The translations under genes and the position numbers were made by a program. From Hanleya hanleyi (Eukaryota; Mollusca; Polyplacophora; Lepidopleurida; Hanleyidae), in the NCBI GenBank assembly GCA_036873755.1, contig JAVTVY010019631.1:19694-83693 (forward strand): 64,000 nucleotides of DNA, given 5' to 3'. Within the stretch, counting starts at the first letter, position 1; each line of letters starts with the position of its first letter. This document shows positions 32,860-47,800 of the stretch, piece after piece. Below the pieces are notes generated by a model that worked only from the letters and a program-made list of their open reading frames with translations, searched no databases and was not told where the DNA came from.

Positions 32860-35800
32860 CTGCTTGAAACAAGATAGACGACATGTAGATAAATACAACC
32901 ATATTCATTTGATAGATAAAACATACAGACATACACAACAGTTCAAATTTTACGAGCATGTACATGTACATTTGATGGATCCACACATTGTTTCTGTGGT
33001 CCAATCAGAGAAAGTATCTCCCCCCCCACCCCATCCACCGCCTCCCTCTTGCCCAACACATAACTAGTGTTGGGGGTGGGGGGGAACTCCAGGTAAAACA
33101 ACATAACACACTGGTTATCATGAGCAGTTTAGAGATGATTACCTCTGTAAAATGAAAGCTAGCATTTCCCCAAAAACATGTGTAACACATAAATTGTTAC
33201 TCACAGGGCTTTAGATCTCCATAATGTGGGCACATCCCCTATTAGGTGTGGCAGTTTTTTAAGGAGGGGACAGAAGATGGGGGAGTGGCTCAGATAGCAG
33301 GGCTTTGTCTGAGAGTGATAGCGCACAAACACCTGCGTAAATTTATGTCACCAGAGTGATTTTTAGCTCATGTAAACCCTCACAATTTATATTGTATTAT
33401 ATTGCAACCACTCGCCGGACTTTCAGATACCCTCTCCTAAATATTTTGATGCAAGCTATGTCTAACTCACGCACTAAACCTACACACGAAGCCCTGGATA
33501 ACTCTGTAAGATAGCAACATAAGTATCTCTCTTAGCTTTGGTGGGGGTGGGGGATTTGGTTTAATGTCAAACTCAAGGTTATTTCACTCGTATGGTGACA
33601 CCGATCTACCCTTGGGTTTGGCTTTATATAAGCTAAGTAAACATATTTGAAGAGGGAATGATCGGTGACACTATAATCTATCATCACGATCCAAAATCTT
33701 CAAGCAACAATAGCTTATTGTTACATGCCATGAGTTATTTCCCAGCCTATATTTACATGTAATAGGCAACAAAATATGTGTAATATATATTAGATACACA
33801 ACGATTGATATTTTTTAATACGACCCAAATATATACAAGTATGCCCATTGTCACATATGGTCCAGGCTCCTATTCAGCAAAAACGAACATTTTCAGCTCC
33901 ATTTCACCAAGGCAATCATCGCAAACCTGATCATCTACACTACTGGTTATTTACTGTGAAAGTGCCAACAGTCTAGCAAGTGTACTGTTCTAACAGGTAT
34001 TCTCCGCAGGCATACAAAAATACAATTGCTAAAGGCGCCATCTTTACCACTACCCAATAATGAGTAATGGTGTACAAGATGGGATGGGAGGGAATCACTA
34101 TGGGGACAAGTTTAGAGATGATTACCTCTGTAAAATGAAAGCTCGTGTGAAACACGGGAGAAAAGCATTTCCCCAAAAACATGTGTAACACATAAATTGT
34201 TACTCACAGGGCTTTAGATCTCCCTAATGTGGGCACATCCCCTATTAGGTGTGGCAGTTTTTTAAGGAGGGGACAGAAGATGGGGGAGTGGCTCAGATAG
34301 CAGGGCTTTGTCTGAGAGTGATAGCGCACAAACACCTGCGTAAATTTATGTCACCAGAGTGATTTTTAGCTCATGTAAACCCTCACAATTTATATTGTAT
34401 TATATTGCAACCACTCGCCGGACTTTCAGATACCCTCTCCTAAATATTTTGATGCAAGCTATGTCTAACTCACGCACTAAACCTACACACGAAGCCCTGG
34501 ATAACTCTGTAAGATAGCAACATAAGTATCTCTCTTAGCTTTGGTGGGGGTGGGGGATTTGGTTTAATGTCAAACTCAAGGTTATTTCACTCGTATGGTG
34601 ACACCGATCTACCCTTGGGTTTGGCTTTATATAAGCTAAGTAAACATATTTGAAGAGGGAATGATCGGTGACACTATAATCTATCATCACGATCCAAAAT
34701 CTTCAAGCAACAATAGCTTATTGTTACATGCCATGAGTTATTTCCCAGCCTATATTTACATGTAATAGGCAACAAAATATGTGTAATATATATTAGATAC
34801 ACAACGATTGATATTTTTTAATACGACCCAAATATATACAAGTATGCCCATTGTCACATATGGTCCAGGCTCCTATTCAGCAAAAACGAACATTTTCAGC
34901 TCCATTTCACCAAGGCAATCATCGCAAACCTGATCATCTACACTACTGGTTATTTACTGTGAAAGTGCCAACAGTCTAGCAAGTGTACTGTTCTAACAGG
35001 TATTCTCCGCAGGCATACAAAAATACAATTGCTAAAGGCGCCATCTTTACCACTACCCAATAATGAGTAATGGTGTACAAGATGGGATGGGAGGGAATCA
35101 CTATGGGGACAAACCTTGAGGAGATCGTCTGTAGGAGTTCGGAGGCATCATTTGTCTTGAAGAACCCATCATAGCACTGGTCTGGTTACCTCCTTGACTA
35201 GACATCATTGGGCTGCTCGAACTCTGTGGCATCATGGGTTGTTGTTGTGACATCATGGGTTGTTGTTGTGACATCATTGGTGTTTGTTGGTTAGGCTGGT
35301 AGCCAGATTGCTGTTGAGGCTGCATGCCGTAAGGCTGATTGCCCATATTTGGAACCTGGCCACTCATCTGACCTGTAACAAGATTAAATTGATGAGAGAA
35401 CTGTGATGTTTATTCATGAGAAAACTACTGGTAATGTTGAACTACTACAAGCTTACATGTACAACAAACAGTGAGTGAGTGAATAGAATTTAACGTCGCT
35501 TTCAACAATATTTCAGCTATATCGCGACGAACCAACTAAGCATCACCCAGCCAAGTTGCGTTCCTGCTACTTCAAAGAAGAAATCAGTGTCCGGGATAGA
35601 GAACATGTGTAGCATGCTCTCAGCATGTAAGTTTTGCGGTGGTGTGGTGAGCAAGGCATAAACATTAGTATGGAGACCGATGTGAATAAAATGTTGTTTA
35701 CTGAGGTGCCTGTCCAGAATCTATGACATTTTAGTATAAGACATTTTGGTAAGAAGTGGTGTATGACATTTCGGCACGCAGCATTTCAGCAATTTTCTTT

Positions 35801-38800
35801 TCCCCACATCTGCAGTTAGCTTAAAAATACTTGTTATAATTGGGCAAAAAACTATATTACTTTTTTCGAGATGTACAGATATATATCAGGCTTTGCATTT
35901 TGATGGGGCTGTTTGTATGCTTTAACCATAAATCAGCCCCATAAAATGAAAGGTCTGATATATGGCTGATTTTACATAGATATATTGTTAAATCTGAAAG
36001 CAACCATCTAAACCTGAATAGGACATCACAGAGACAATCACTAATTACATATACGGCAGCTCTGTTAATATCTATCACTTGCGACTACATGTGTGTGAGG
36101 AACAGATAAATGACAGTTACCACAGACAGGACAGACGGACAGACAGACATACAGCCAAATCAGGTAACAAATACAGTTATCATAGACATAGACATGACAG
36201 ACCAACAGACAGACAACGCGGGTAACAAATACATGTACAACACAGTGATTAAGCCAACTAAAAACAAAGAATTAACATTTGTGTTAATCGTGACCATTTA
36301 ATTCTAACGATACAGCCTTCACTAAAAACAATTATCTCTACTGCATGTATGTGCAACATGCAACATACAGAAGGCATGACAGAGAAAAGTAATGGTGACC
36401 TTGTGACATCATGCCTTGCCCAGACTGCTGTTGCCCCATGGGGGCCCTGGGGTAGGTACTGGGCACAGGGCAGGGTTTGCCTGCCTGAGACTGGGTGGTA
36501 GAAACAGGGGAGTTATAGCTGGATTGGGTGTTGGTTGAGTTCGGGCCCATCGTAGTGCTGGTCTGCATGGGCATACATGTACCTTAGGTAGAAACATAGG
36601 AGGGCCAAACATCATACACCAATCAGTCGAACCCACATCCTACGCTCAATGACCACATTCTAATAATATATGCATCTCCACACATTGTCACTTAAGAATA
36701 GCTATCCCATTAGAGGGTCAAAATTGGTCATTTTGGTTTTATTTCTTCATTCAAATATTGACTATTTTGTCTAACATTTGGTGAAAAAATGAAATCAAAA
36801 TTCTAAGTAGAAGTGCTTCAATATTAGAATTAAAAATTTAGTTTCTGAGGCACTGGGAAAATTAAACACATTGCCTTAAAGGTGGTCCGATATCCAGCTG
36901 AGAAGAGATTAACCTTTCACGCGACTGTCTATTGTAAGTCATTTATAGCTGCCTGAGTGTGTATTGTATTGTTAATTGACTCGCAGGAACTGGCCACCCT
37001 AATAGTCTGTCGTAAGAATATTACAGCAGTTCAGCTCAGACACCCGCCGTGAAGTGATCAGCACAGGTGTGAACATTTCTCAGCTGAACAAGTTTTATGA
37101 AGTTTTTTAAGTTTAAATTGCATTTCAAACCACCTTGATGAATGAACTTAGTGTAATAGTTATCAAAAATAAACAGGAATTAAAGCTCGTGTGAAACACG
37201 GGCAAGAGCATTTCCCCAGATAATTTTGTATCACATAATTTGGTACTCACAGGGCTTTAGATCTCCCCAATTTGGGCACACCCCCTATTAGGGGTGGCAA
37301 TTGTTTATAGGATGGGACAGAGGGTGGGGCACATACCCCTGGAGGATGAGCAATCTGGAATCATCCCTGGTAGAAGTGCCTCTGAGAAGAGATTTCTTCA
37401 TCAATGGTCAAAATCCAGTGCGAGGCAACACCAACTTTATTTTGCGTTTCATGGGCCCACCGACATTAAAAAATCGAATAAAAATAAAATTTCAGATTGC
37501 CACTTCTATATTTCCTACAAAAGTTTGAACATAAAGATTTTAACCCCCTTTTTATTCCTGATTGTATGAATTAGGCTGTTGTATTCTATCTGAAACAATG
37601 CCAGCAAATAAAAATGCCAAACAACAAAAAACATATACCTTTCACTATAATTTTTCACTGTAAGTCAGCGAATTGTTGTTGTTGTAAATGGGCAATAACG
37701 ACATTCAATGTACATGTGTAAATTGGGAACCTTCACTGGCTGTGTGATCTATCACTCTGTCTTGGTACCGGGTACCCATATTTCGACAGTGATGCAGTAT
37801 GTCAGAGCTAGGATGAGGGTGTTTCAACAGCTCAGCCGATACAGCATGGTTTAAGTTACTGTTGAAGCATGAGGCTGTTGGAACACATGCAAAATTCGCT
37901 AAATTGTTCTGGAAGAAAAACCACAGCCACAACAAAATGATGACAATGTTAGATTTGAAGTGTATGTTGGCAGTTAACATATGACTTAACATACAGTTTT
38001 GACCTTGAGAAAATAGGTCAATGTCAGTCATTTTCATAGACTCCAGGTCCATCATCAGTTGCATATGTGGTATCAATTTAGAATGCCTAGCTATATTTCA
38101 TGTTATATCATAATATACAGTATATAACCCGAGAAAATAGATTCAGTCAACTGGGATAGGCTTCTAGTCAGTCACCAATTGCACAAGTATTATAAATTTG
38201 GAGAGCCTGTCTTCACTCCTTTAAAAATTATTGCTAACGCTAAATTTGACCTCGATAAAACAGGTGAAGGTCAGTCAATTTCATTAGGCTTCTGATCCAT
38301 CACCAGCTGCATGTGTGGTATGACAAGAAAGATGGGCAGACAGAGACAGACAAACAGATGACACGGAAAATTCAGTTCATTTTGGAGCATCATTACACAC
38401 CATCTTCAAAGTCTGAATATTCTGTCAAAATGCACAAAAACAAACCATTTTACTTCAATTATAGAGAAGAAAAGCAACTCCGAGTAGGAATCACAATTTT
38501 ATTCTGTACATTTCGCTATTAGTTATAGGATCTTCAGCAGTGAACAAATAGTCCGTGAGCTACTAGGGCTCACCTTGCACCCCTCCCACTACAGACCGAA
38601 ACTATGTTTTTTATGTGCTTTAGGACATGTCAAATAAGAAACAATTTGTTAACAGTCGATAAACTGGGACTCACTACCCTTTTAATCACTTTGAAATTAC
38701 TCCTGTGTTAATAAGTACAATTTTTGTGACAATAGGGGGTAGGGTTACCAGAATAGTCTTATCTTCCATAATTATTATCCAATCTTCATAATGTTGGCCA

Positions 38801-41800
38801 CATATTATTCAGCATTGATTGCTGCATCGAATATTTACAAGATAATATCACTATTTGTTGGGTATGACGTCACACAGGGACCATACATACAAAAGTAGGA
38901 GTAGTAGCGAAAGCGGGCGTTTTGGGGTGCGTGAGGGTGTGCTTGAGCGATGAGGGACCATTCTTGGCTCGAATGCGTCGTGTTAGGTGTCAAAGTGAAG
39001 CCCTCGGTATGTAGACCACGACTTGAGGGATCTCCACATAATCTGTGACGTCACTTAGTAGCCAAAGTAGGCATTTTGAGGGTTTGAAGGAAGGTTTTTG
39101 GGGTAGAGATGGACCATCCGTGGTCTAAATGGACCGTGTGGGGTGTCATCTTGTAACTCTCTGCATGTAGATGACGAATGGTATGGTTTTTGTTGGAAGT
39201 CGCATCAGATGGTCCATCTCTGCCCCAAAAACCTTCCTTCGCACCCTCAAAACGCCTACTTTGTCTACTACTCCTACTGATGACGTCACCAATGGCGTCA
39301 CAGATCATGTGGAGATCCCTCAAGCCGTGGTCTACATACCGAGGGCTTCACTTTGCCACCTCACACGACGCATTCGAACCAAGAATGGTCCCTCAATCGC
39401 TCAAGCACACCCTCACGCACCCCAAAACGCCCGCTTTCGCTACTACTCCTACTTTTGTATGTATGGTCCCTGTGTGACGTCATACCCAACAAATAGTGAT
39501 ATTATCTTGCAAATATTCGTACAGCAATCAATGCTGAATAATATGTGGCCAACATTATGAAGATTGGATAATAATTATGGAAGATAAGACTATTCGTGTA
39601 ACCCTACCCCCTATTGTCACAAAAATTGTACTTATTAACACAGGAGTAATTTCAAAGTGATTAAAAGGGTAGTGAGTCCCAGTTTATCGACTGTTAACAA
39701 ATTGTTTCTTATTTGACATGTCCTAAAGCACATAAAAAACATAGTTTCGGTCTGTAGTGGTGGGGGTGCAAGGTGAGCCCTAGTAGCTCACGGACTAAAA
39801 GTTACAAACAGCTTCATACGCACAGTATATATACAAGGCATAATGTGATCTTAGCCAATACACAATTATGAATAGGTAAGCCAGTAAATTATATCAGGTT
39901 AGACAGATATTAAAATGCTGTCATTTTCAGAAATTGTTAAATCTTAAGCGATAACCCGACAGTCTACAAATGGTGTGATTCAGGTGATACAATACACACT
40001 CTACAAATGTTGTAACTCACATGGGAATATACTACAATTATGAAACATGCGAGTTACAACATATGTAGGTTTTCATCAATTCTGATGTGGATTGCCAAGT
40101 AAATTATACCTATATTATCTTAAAGGTGAAATGCAAAGGTAATAAAAGTAATAAAAAAGCATTTCGCTTTCCTTTTTATGATGATAATAAATTATACAGC
40201 CATCAATGAACGAAATCTGGTGATAAGTTTTATTTTTTAAAGAGAAATAAAACACGTGTATGATCAGCGGCTTGAAAACAGTGCATCGCTTATCTCCCCT
40301 TGATTCGGAGCTTTTCCACCAGAGGCTGTGACGTCATAATTGAACCACACTCAAAAAATGGCGGCTAACATGAATGTAGACAGCGACAGCGATACGGAGG
40401 AATTTTCTTACACTTCTTCCTCTTCTTCTGAAGAGGAAATCATGGCAATGGTTAGTGCAGGGGTGCCCCTGCCTTACCGACACGAACCTATTGTGAACAA
40501 AGAACCAGCAGACAACGATAGGATCAGCGACACTGCAGGGGCCGTGGATGACAGTCATACAGAGAGAATCGGAAATACAGATTGGTAAATTCCGACTTTT
40601 TCTTTTATCCCCCGTAGCGAATGATGACCAACCTGTTAGTGCGTTTCAGTGAACGTGAATGACACAAGCAAGGGCTTCGTGAGCAATAGCCTAGCTTATT
40701 TATGTGAACTATTTCCATACAATGCAATGCAGCTACATCATGTTGTGCAGACTGTCTGGTCCCACTGCTACGTCACGTATCGCAGCGCCCCCAGGGGGAG
40801 ATAATCATGTACGGATCGAAATTTCGTAAATAATACAGGGTTACATTTTTTAGTTTTTAACTTTATTAGGCTTAAGCAAATGTTTTAAAACTGAAATGAA
40901 ATTAATATACACATTATTTCTCCAATCTTACTGCAAATATCAAGTAATTTAGACGAACCTTTGCATTTAGCCTTTAAAATGACAGTCCTTATCCAAACTT
41001 CATGACATCTGGCAGATGACATGTAGAAATATTCAATGTAGGTACATACCCACTATATCACAATACTTTATTCATTTGTGTACAGTTTACTTAGTTCTTA
41101 ACAGATAAGCAGATTATGTATTGTTTTCATCAATTACAGTGTGTATTGTATCACCTGAATCACACCATTTGTAGATCGCTGTCAGGTTAATTTCTGAAAA
41201 TGACAGCATTTTAATATCCATCCAAACTGACTGACATAATTTACTGACTCACCTATTCATAATTGTGTATTGGCTAAGATCACATTATGCCTTGTATATA
41301 TACTGTGCGTATGGAGCTGTTTGTAAGTTTGTTCACTGCTGAATATGCTAAAACTAATAGCGAAATATACAGAATGGAATGGTCATCCCTAGCTACTTGG
41401 AGTTGCTTTTCTTCTCTGTTATTGGAAAATCATCAGTGGTTCCAATGGATTACTTCAGTTAGATATACATGTAAAAATTTCCCAGGTGGGATGTGCCATA
41501 TAGCAGGTATGTAGAAGTTCCACTTCAAAAATCTTTCTACTTTTTCAGTTAAAAAAATAATTATCAACATTTGTAACTATGCTGTAAAAATGCAACGGTA
41601 TGTGCAATTTCACATCTCGATTTTCAAATAAATTCTGGGGACCTCCAGATAAAACAAAAAAAATGAGGATTTACTGAGTGATAATTTGTTATTTTATTCA
41701 TTGAAAATTGACCAGAATGCATCCCCAGACATCTGGAAGACCAGAGTTCACAACCACTGGAGACTATGTAATTGGAAACAGGAAGAAATTATTATATCAG

Positions 41801-44800
41801 TAATGGAGAGAGAAATAGCACTGATTCTGGAATTAAGTGTTTACTTTGTTGATACAAACAGTCTAGGTGTCCACTTATAACTGCATTATGCAATAAGTCA
41901 AACATTACAGGTTTTATCACCTGAATGATCAACATACACGCCTACATTATGAGACTTGAAAGGTGAAGCAGAATATCAGTATTACAGTATGTCTATTTGA
42001 CCAGAATGGCCCGACCTCAAGTTCACTTGAATCCTTGCAATTTTCCATACTGACCATATTGATGGTAGCATATCTTCTCTGACTGCATTTTCGTTATGTG
42101 TGTAAGCAGGGGTTGATGTAGCCTAGATTTAGATATATTTAGCAGACTATGCTGTATGCCACATGTATATGCCAGTGCTAACAGCACAAATGTCCTTTCA
42201 ATCCATTTTTAAACCATAATGTTAATAAAATTAGTAATTGTAAAAAAGAATGTATAATGAGATATAAATCAAGCATTATGTTGATGGGCTGCAAATCCGT
42301 ATGGGAGGTGGCCCTTCAATTTCAATCCAAAACAAAAAAAACAACCTTTCAGTCCTTTGAAATCCTTTGTCTGTCGGACAATAAACTTCATGAAATGCCA
42401 ATAAATTGTGCGATATAAGTTTACTGTCTATAGTGCCACCCAATGATGAACAATATCACAAAACTACATGATGAAGCAAAAATCCTCAGATGTGGCCTCG
42501 GGAATGTAGATATTGGACTCAAGTGATGTAAATTTCACGTATTACAAAAAAATGGTCATTTGGCTTTATATACAAGGGATGTGAATTATAACACTGGGAA
42601 AGTTATATTCATGTTCAGCACACTCGAATTACTTTTCCCTGATTCAAAGAAGTAAATTTCCATTTTTGTGAAAAAAATCTTATTTTGAGATGCAAAAATG
42701 CGCCTCCATGATTTCGCCAACACCACCAAAATCTTGTCAGCTCTTTGCCTATCTCGCATGATCATTATACTCAAATTTCATGGAAATCAAACATGTTGTT
42801 TAGAAGATATGATGTTACACATGTTTACCTGCATTCATGTCTATAGCGCCATCTAGTAACAACCAAATACCACGAAAAACAAGCAGATGAAATCTAAAGC
42901 CCTAGGGAGATTAAAGTTCAATGGAAAAAACTTTAATCATGATAATGGTTATGGAGGTTTTGACGTTAAGTCAGATAATTGAGATTTTTCATTTAAATAG
43001 CAATTTGGTTCGCACCAAAATAAAATTATCATGTCGGCAATCCTACATTTTATGCTTGGCAACATAGAATAGAAGAATCTTTAAATATTTCTCCAAGCGA
43101 ATGGCAAATTTTTATTTCACAAAAAACTTCTTTTTTTTGAAATGCAAAAAATGTGCCTTTATAATTACGCCAGCTACACCACAACCTTTTCAGCACATTG
43201 CCTATCCTTCAAGACCATTGTAATAAAATTTCATAGAAATCAAACAAGTCGTTCAGACGAAATCATCACAGAAAGGTTTACCTATGCTCTGACTACAACG
43301 CCACCTAGTGGTGAGCATCAGCTATCGAAACACAACCAGGCAAATTTTCCAGGCCTAAGGAGATAGCACACAAAGTCTGACCCGAAAATATTTAACGGTT
43401 TCAGAGATATTCACGTTAAAGTCGCGGCGGCGGCGCCGGCTGATCCGGCGGAGCCGTTTCTCATTAAAAAAAAAGAGCATCCACTTTGTGGAAATGCTCT
43501 AATTCGAGTAGGTCCCATAAGACAGATAAAAAATGTATTTGACAATAGAATTCAAGCAAAAAATTAGAATTAATTCTTCAGATGTATAGCTGGACACATT
43601 TTACCCGATTTCTAGCCTTTCATTTTTATACAAAATCCGAGATTTAAATGTTTGTTTCTCGAAAAGTGTCCATGCTACACTTTTGAAAGGTGATGGTACG
43701 ATAAGGCGGGATTTAGGCCTATACGTGGTGCGGTTGAAATCGAAAAAATAAAATGTCCTAAAAATACATAGGTTTTAATGTAACGGCAAGAGAAAATAGA
43801 AGTACATAATATGTGAAAGTCTTAGTGCGATTGCGTTATGATTATAGTTATCACATGAAACTGAAGTCCACAACTTATGCTATTTCGTGAAAAAAGGGTC
43901 TAAATCGAGTCCTTCAGACACGCATTTAGACGCGAAGGACCCCTTGGACCAGAACGCCATTTAACCTGGTGTTGTGTGGTAACATTATACTCCCACTGCT
44001 GGAAGATCTTTTTGGTCCAAGGGGTCCTTCATACTAAAAAATGAAAAGTTATGATTCATAACGTTTGAAGTTTTCGTAATTAGATTAAAGTGACAAAATA
44101 GCCTGTTGCATTTGTTCGTATGTCGTGGTGTAGTGGATACGCACGTTGGATCACAAGCATCTCAAAATTTTCTTTTACCGAGTTCGAATCCCAGGAGGGC
44201 AACATGTGTGACGTTATTTCAATCTTTCTAAAAATGCTTTCAGTGTATCTGAAATAACATTTTAGGCTATCACTCCGAACCAATTAAAATAAAAATAAAT
44301 ATTGTTTACCGATGACACGATACCGAGTGGACATTACGGGCCAGTCAAAAGTTGAAATCTAACGATCAGTCGCTACCTGTTACAACGGTAATATATTCGC
44401 CTAAATTGTGTATTTATTCTTCAATATGTGCATGTAAAATCGACTGCAACGTGGTGAAATAATAACGTCTTGGTACCGAACATATGTGAAGCTATCATGG
44501 TTCACCCTAACATTCAGTCCGTTTATTGACAGTTGCCGCCAACGACAAATTGTACATTGCATTGTGATTGACAGATGGAGAGAAGAAATGTACATTCCTA
44601 GGAGTCGGCTGGCTGTGGGCAAAAACCCCACCTTACAATACCATCTCCTTTGGCATGCTTGTTACTTGTAAGATGATCTAGTAAACTTTATCTCACTTTT
44701 TGTAAGTTCAGCTTAGTTTTTTAATTATTCAACTTTTAAGACAAATGATCGTAAAATAGTACATTTTTTTCAATTTATTTTTGTAAAATAGCTGTAAAAA

Positions 44801-47800
44801 CCAAAGCGGGCAAAAAAACAAAACAAGAGCCCAAGGGGCTTCAATATACGCCCGTATATCTGGAATTACATTGGTTCAAATTTCAAGGTTGTTTAATAGC
44901 CTTGATTCCAATTGATCTAGCGATCCAGAGAAAGGTCTACAATTTTTTGCTTATGAGAATGTAACATACATGTATATCACATCTTATATTGAATGATAAA
45001 CTAAAATGAGCTTAACTCTTGGTAACTAGTTGACCTTGAAGCAAGAGCTGAGAGCTCACATATCCCACACTGAAATCGACAATAGTCAAACACAAGAAAA
45101 TAGTAGTTTTCCTGCAAATGGATTCCTTTCAGACAAGAGAATTTTTCATGAAGGAAGAACAAAGTGATGAAGTAAACCTTTGTTCTTGAGTTAATAAACA
45201 GGTGTGAAGTTCATAAAGGACTCCTCTCCCCGTTAAATTAGTAAATATATGATTTTTATTTCACAACAGTTCAACTAAATGAAGCGTTTCAAACATGGGA
45301 GACAACTCCACAGGACAATACCATATAAATGCAGGGGAAAGAACTTCGAATATTCCAACAATATTCCAACACATTTAGTCAGCTAAGCTTGATTCAGTTT
45401 TGGGGACTGCGACCTAGACCTTTGACAAATTGATCTCATATGTATGGCTCCACTTTGCCATGCGAGTAAGGTATACTCAAAGTTTGGTACCAATCCATAC
45501 CTTGAAACTAGAGCTATCGCATGGACAACAAATGTTAATGGATGAATGGACAGAACGCAACATCACATTACACGACCTCGTCTTCGACAGGCATATGAAA
45601 ACGTGACTTTTAATGATTTCTTGATTTTGGAGTCACAGTGACCTTGACCTTTGACCTTGACCTCAATTTTGGTACACAACACATCGTCTTACCTCAATCT
45701 ATCAATGCACACAAAAAATCATGATTTCTAATGATTTCCTGATTTTGGGGTCTCAGTGACCTTGACCTTTGACCTTGGCCTAAATTTTGGTACATGACAA
45801 ACCGTCTCCCCTCAATTTCTCAATGGACACAAAAAATCATGATTTTTAACAATTTCACGATTTTGGGGTCACAGTGAACTTGACCTTTGACCGTGACCTA
45901 CATTTTTGTATGTGACACATTATTGTGTCCCCCTAATGTATCTACTGACACACAAAATGTTATTTTTAATAATTTCCTAATTTTTGGGTCAGTGACCTTT
46001 GACCTTGACCTAATTTTTGGTATGCATCACTTCATTTCCGCCTATTGAATCCACTCACAAACAAGAGCCCAAGGGGCTTCAATATACGCCCGTATATCTG
46101 GAATTACATTGGTTCAAATTTCAAGGTTGTTTAATAGCCTTGATTCCAATTGATCTAGCAATCCAGAGAAAGGTCTACAATTTTTTGCTTATGAGAATGT
46201 AACATATATCACATCTTATATTGAATGATAAACTAAACTGAGCTTAACTCTTGGTAACTGGTTGACCTTGAAGCAAGAGCTGAGAGCTCACATATCCCAC
46301 ACTGAAATCGACAATAGTCAAACACAAGAAAATAGCAGTTTTCCTGCAAATGGATTCCTTTTAGACGAGATAATTTTTCGTGAATGAAGAAGAAAGTGAT
46401 GAAGTAAACCTTTGTTCTTCAGTTAATAAACAGGTGTGAAGTTCATAAAGGACTCCTTTCCCCGTTAAATTAGTAAATGTATGGTTTTTATTTCACAACA
46501 GTTTAACTAAATGAAGCAAGCGTTTCAAACATGGGAGACAACTCAACAGGACAAATCATATAAATGCAGGGGAAAGACTTTTGAATATTCCAACAATATT
46601 CCAACACATTTAGTCAGCTAAGCTTGATTCAGTTTTGGGGGACCAGGGGCGTCGTTAGGGGGAGGTCGTCAGGTGCGAACGACCCCCCCTTGGACGCGCC
46701 AAAAAAACAGAAGAAAAAGAAGAAAAAAAACAAACAAACAAAAACAAAAACAGAGAAAACAAAAGCAAAAACAAAAAAAGCAAAAGGGAAAAGAATGGAA
46801 TAAAAAATGTCCGTCTCCAGGCTCGTAAGCATGCTCCGTTCCAGTAGTGACGCGTCAGTTCGCTCAACAATGGGTTTACCACGACTTTCCGTTTTATGGT
46901 CATAAAGTGGATTATGAAAGAGCTGTAGCTCTGTTCATGAGACTTCACCCTCGAGGGATACAGCAGGGGAACCCTCGACGGATAAAGCAGGCGAATTTAC
47001 TATTCAATTAATCATTAACACTAAGGCCACTTTTTTTTTATTTCTTGGTTTACGGATTGAAGGCCCCAAAAATTTGGGTCGGTCGGTCGGAAAAAAAAAA
47101 AAAAAAAAAAATCTCCCTAAAAAAATGAGCACAACAAAATTAGATTTTTAAATGTTGAAGTAAAATCATGGCCGGTATCTAGTATGCAGGACAGCTGCCT
47201 GCTGAATGTCTGGTCAGTGCTTGCCAAGCTTGCATTGTTAACCCATAAAACAAGAAAACGAGATGGAAAGTGATTTGTTGGACGGAATCTCTCTCTTATT
47301 ATATTCCTGAAACATTCACATGACACTGTCACCGGGAAAATGTCTACAATCAAAACAGAATAGTTTACTTCAACAGGCCAGACCAGACAGGTTAATATTA
47401 GACAGGTGGACAGACGTACTTAACAATGACAATATCCCTATGCCCAAGGGTTGAGATTAAAAATCATAAACCTGAACTAGCCTTGTATAAATTTGTATAT
47501 GCCACTTTGAAAATGTCTTGAATAATGAAATTCATATCACAAAAATATAGAACCATAAATCTGCAAACATTACGTTCGAATTTATTTCTGGGAAAACGCT
47601 TAGAACGCGTCTCTGGAGATCTGGAACTTCGGAGCTTCCGGGGCATAAACGGCTCGTGGACCCTCGCATGTTGGGCTGTGAGGATTTCCTTGTTTTATCT
47701 TTGTGTGAATGAATCGTATCTGTAGGCATATTGGTTTCCCTCCCAAGAACTATAAGTCATCGTTTTGTATGTTTTAAACATAACTAAAACGTCAAATGGA

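Larger units (their letters stand above)
37184..43507 (+). repeat. Repeat Y, copy 2, with two insertions
   Basis: Matches copy 1 (19786-23953) from tgaaacacgggcaagagca to the terminal hairpin near 43475-43505. It is longer by about 2.1 kb, which is accounted for by the foldback element (38549-39797) and the TTAA element (40124-40973). Both sit inside the palindromic core of Y, and copy 1 shows the empty site for each. Y lies in SS18 intron 4. Confidence 0.85.
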
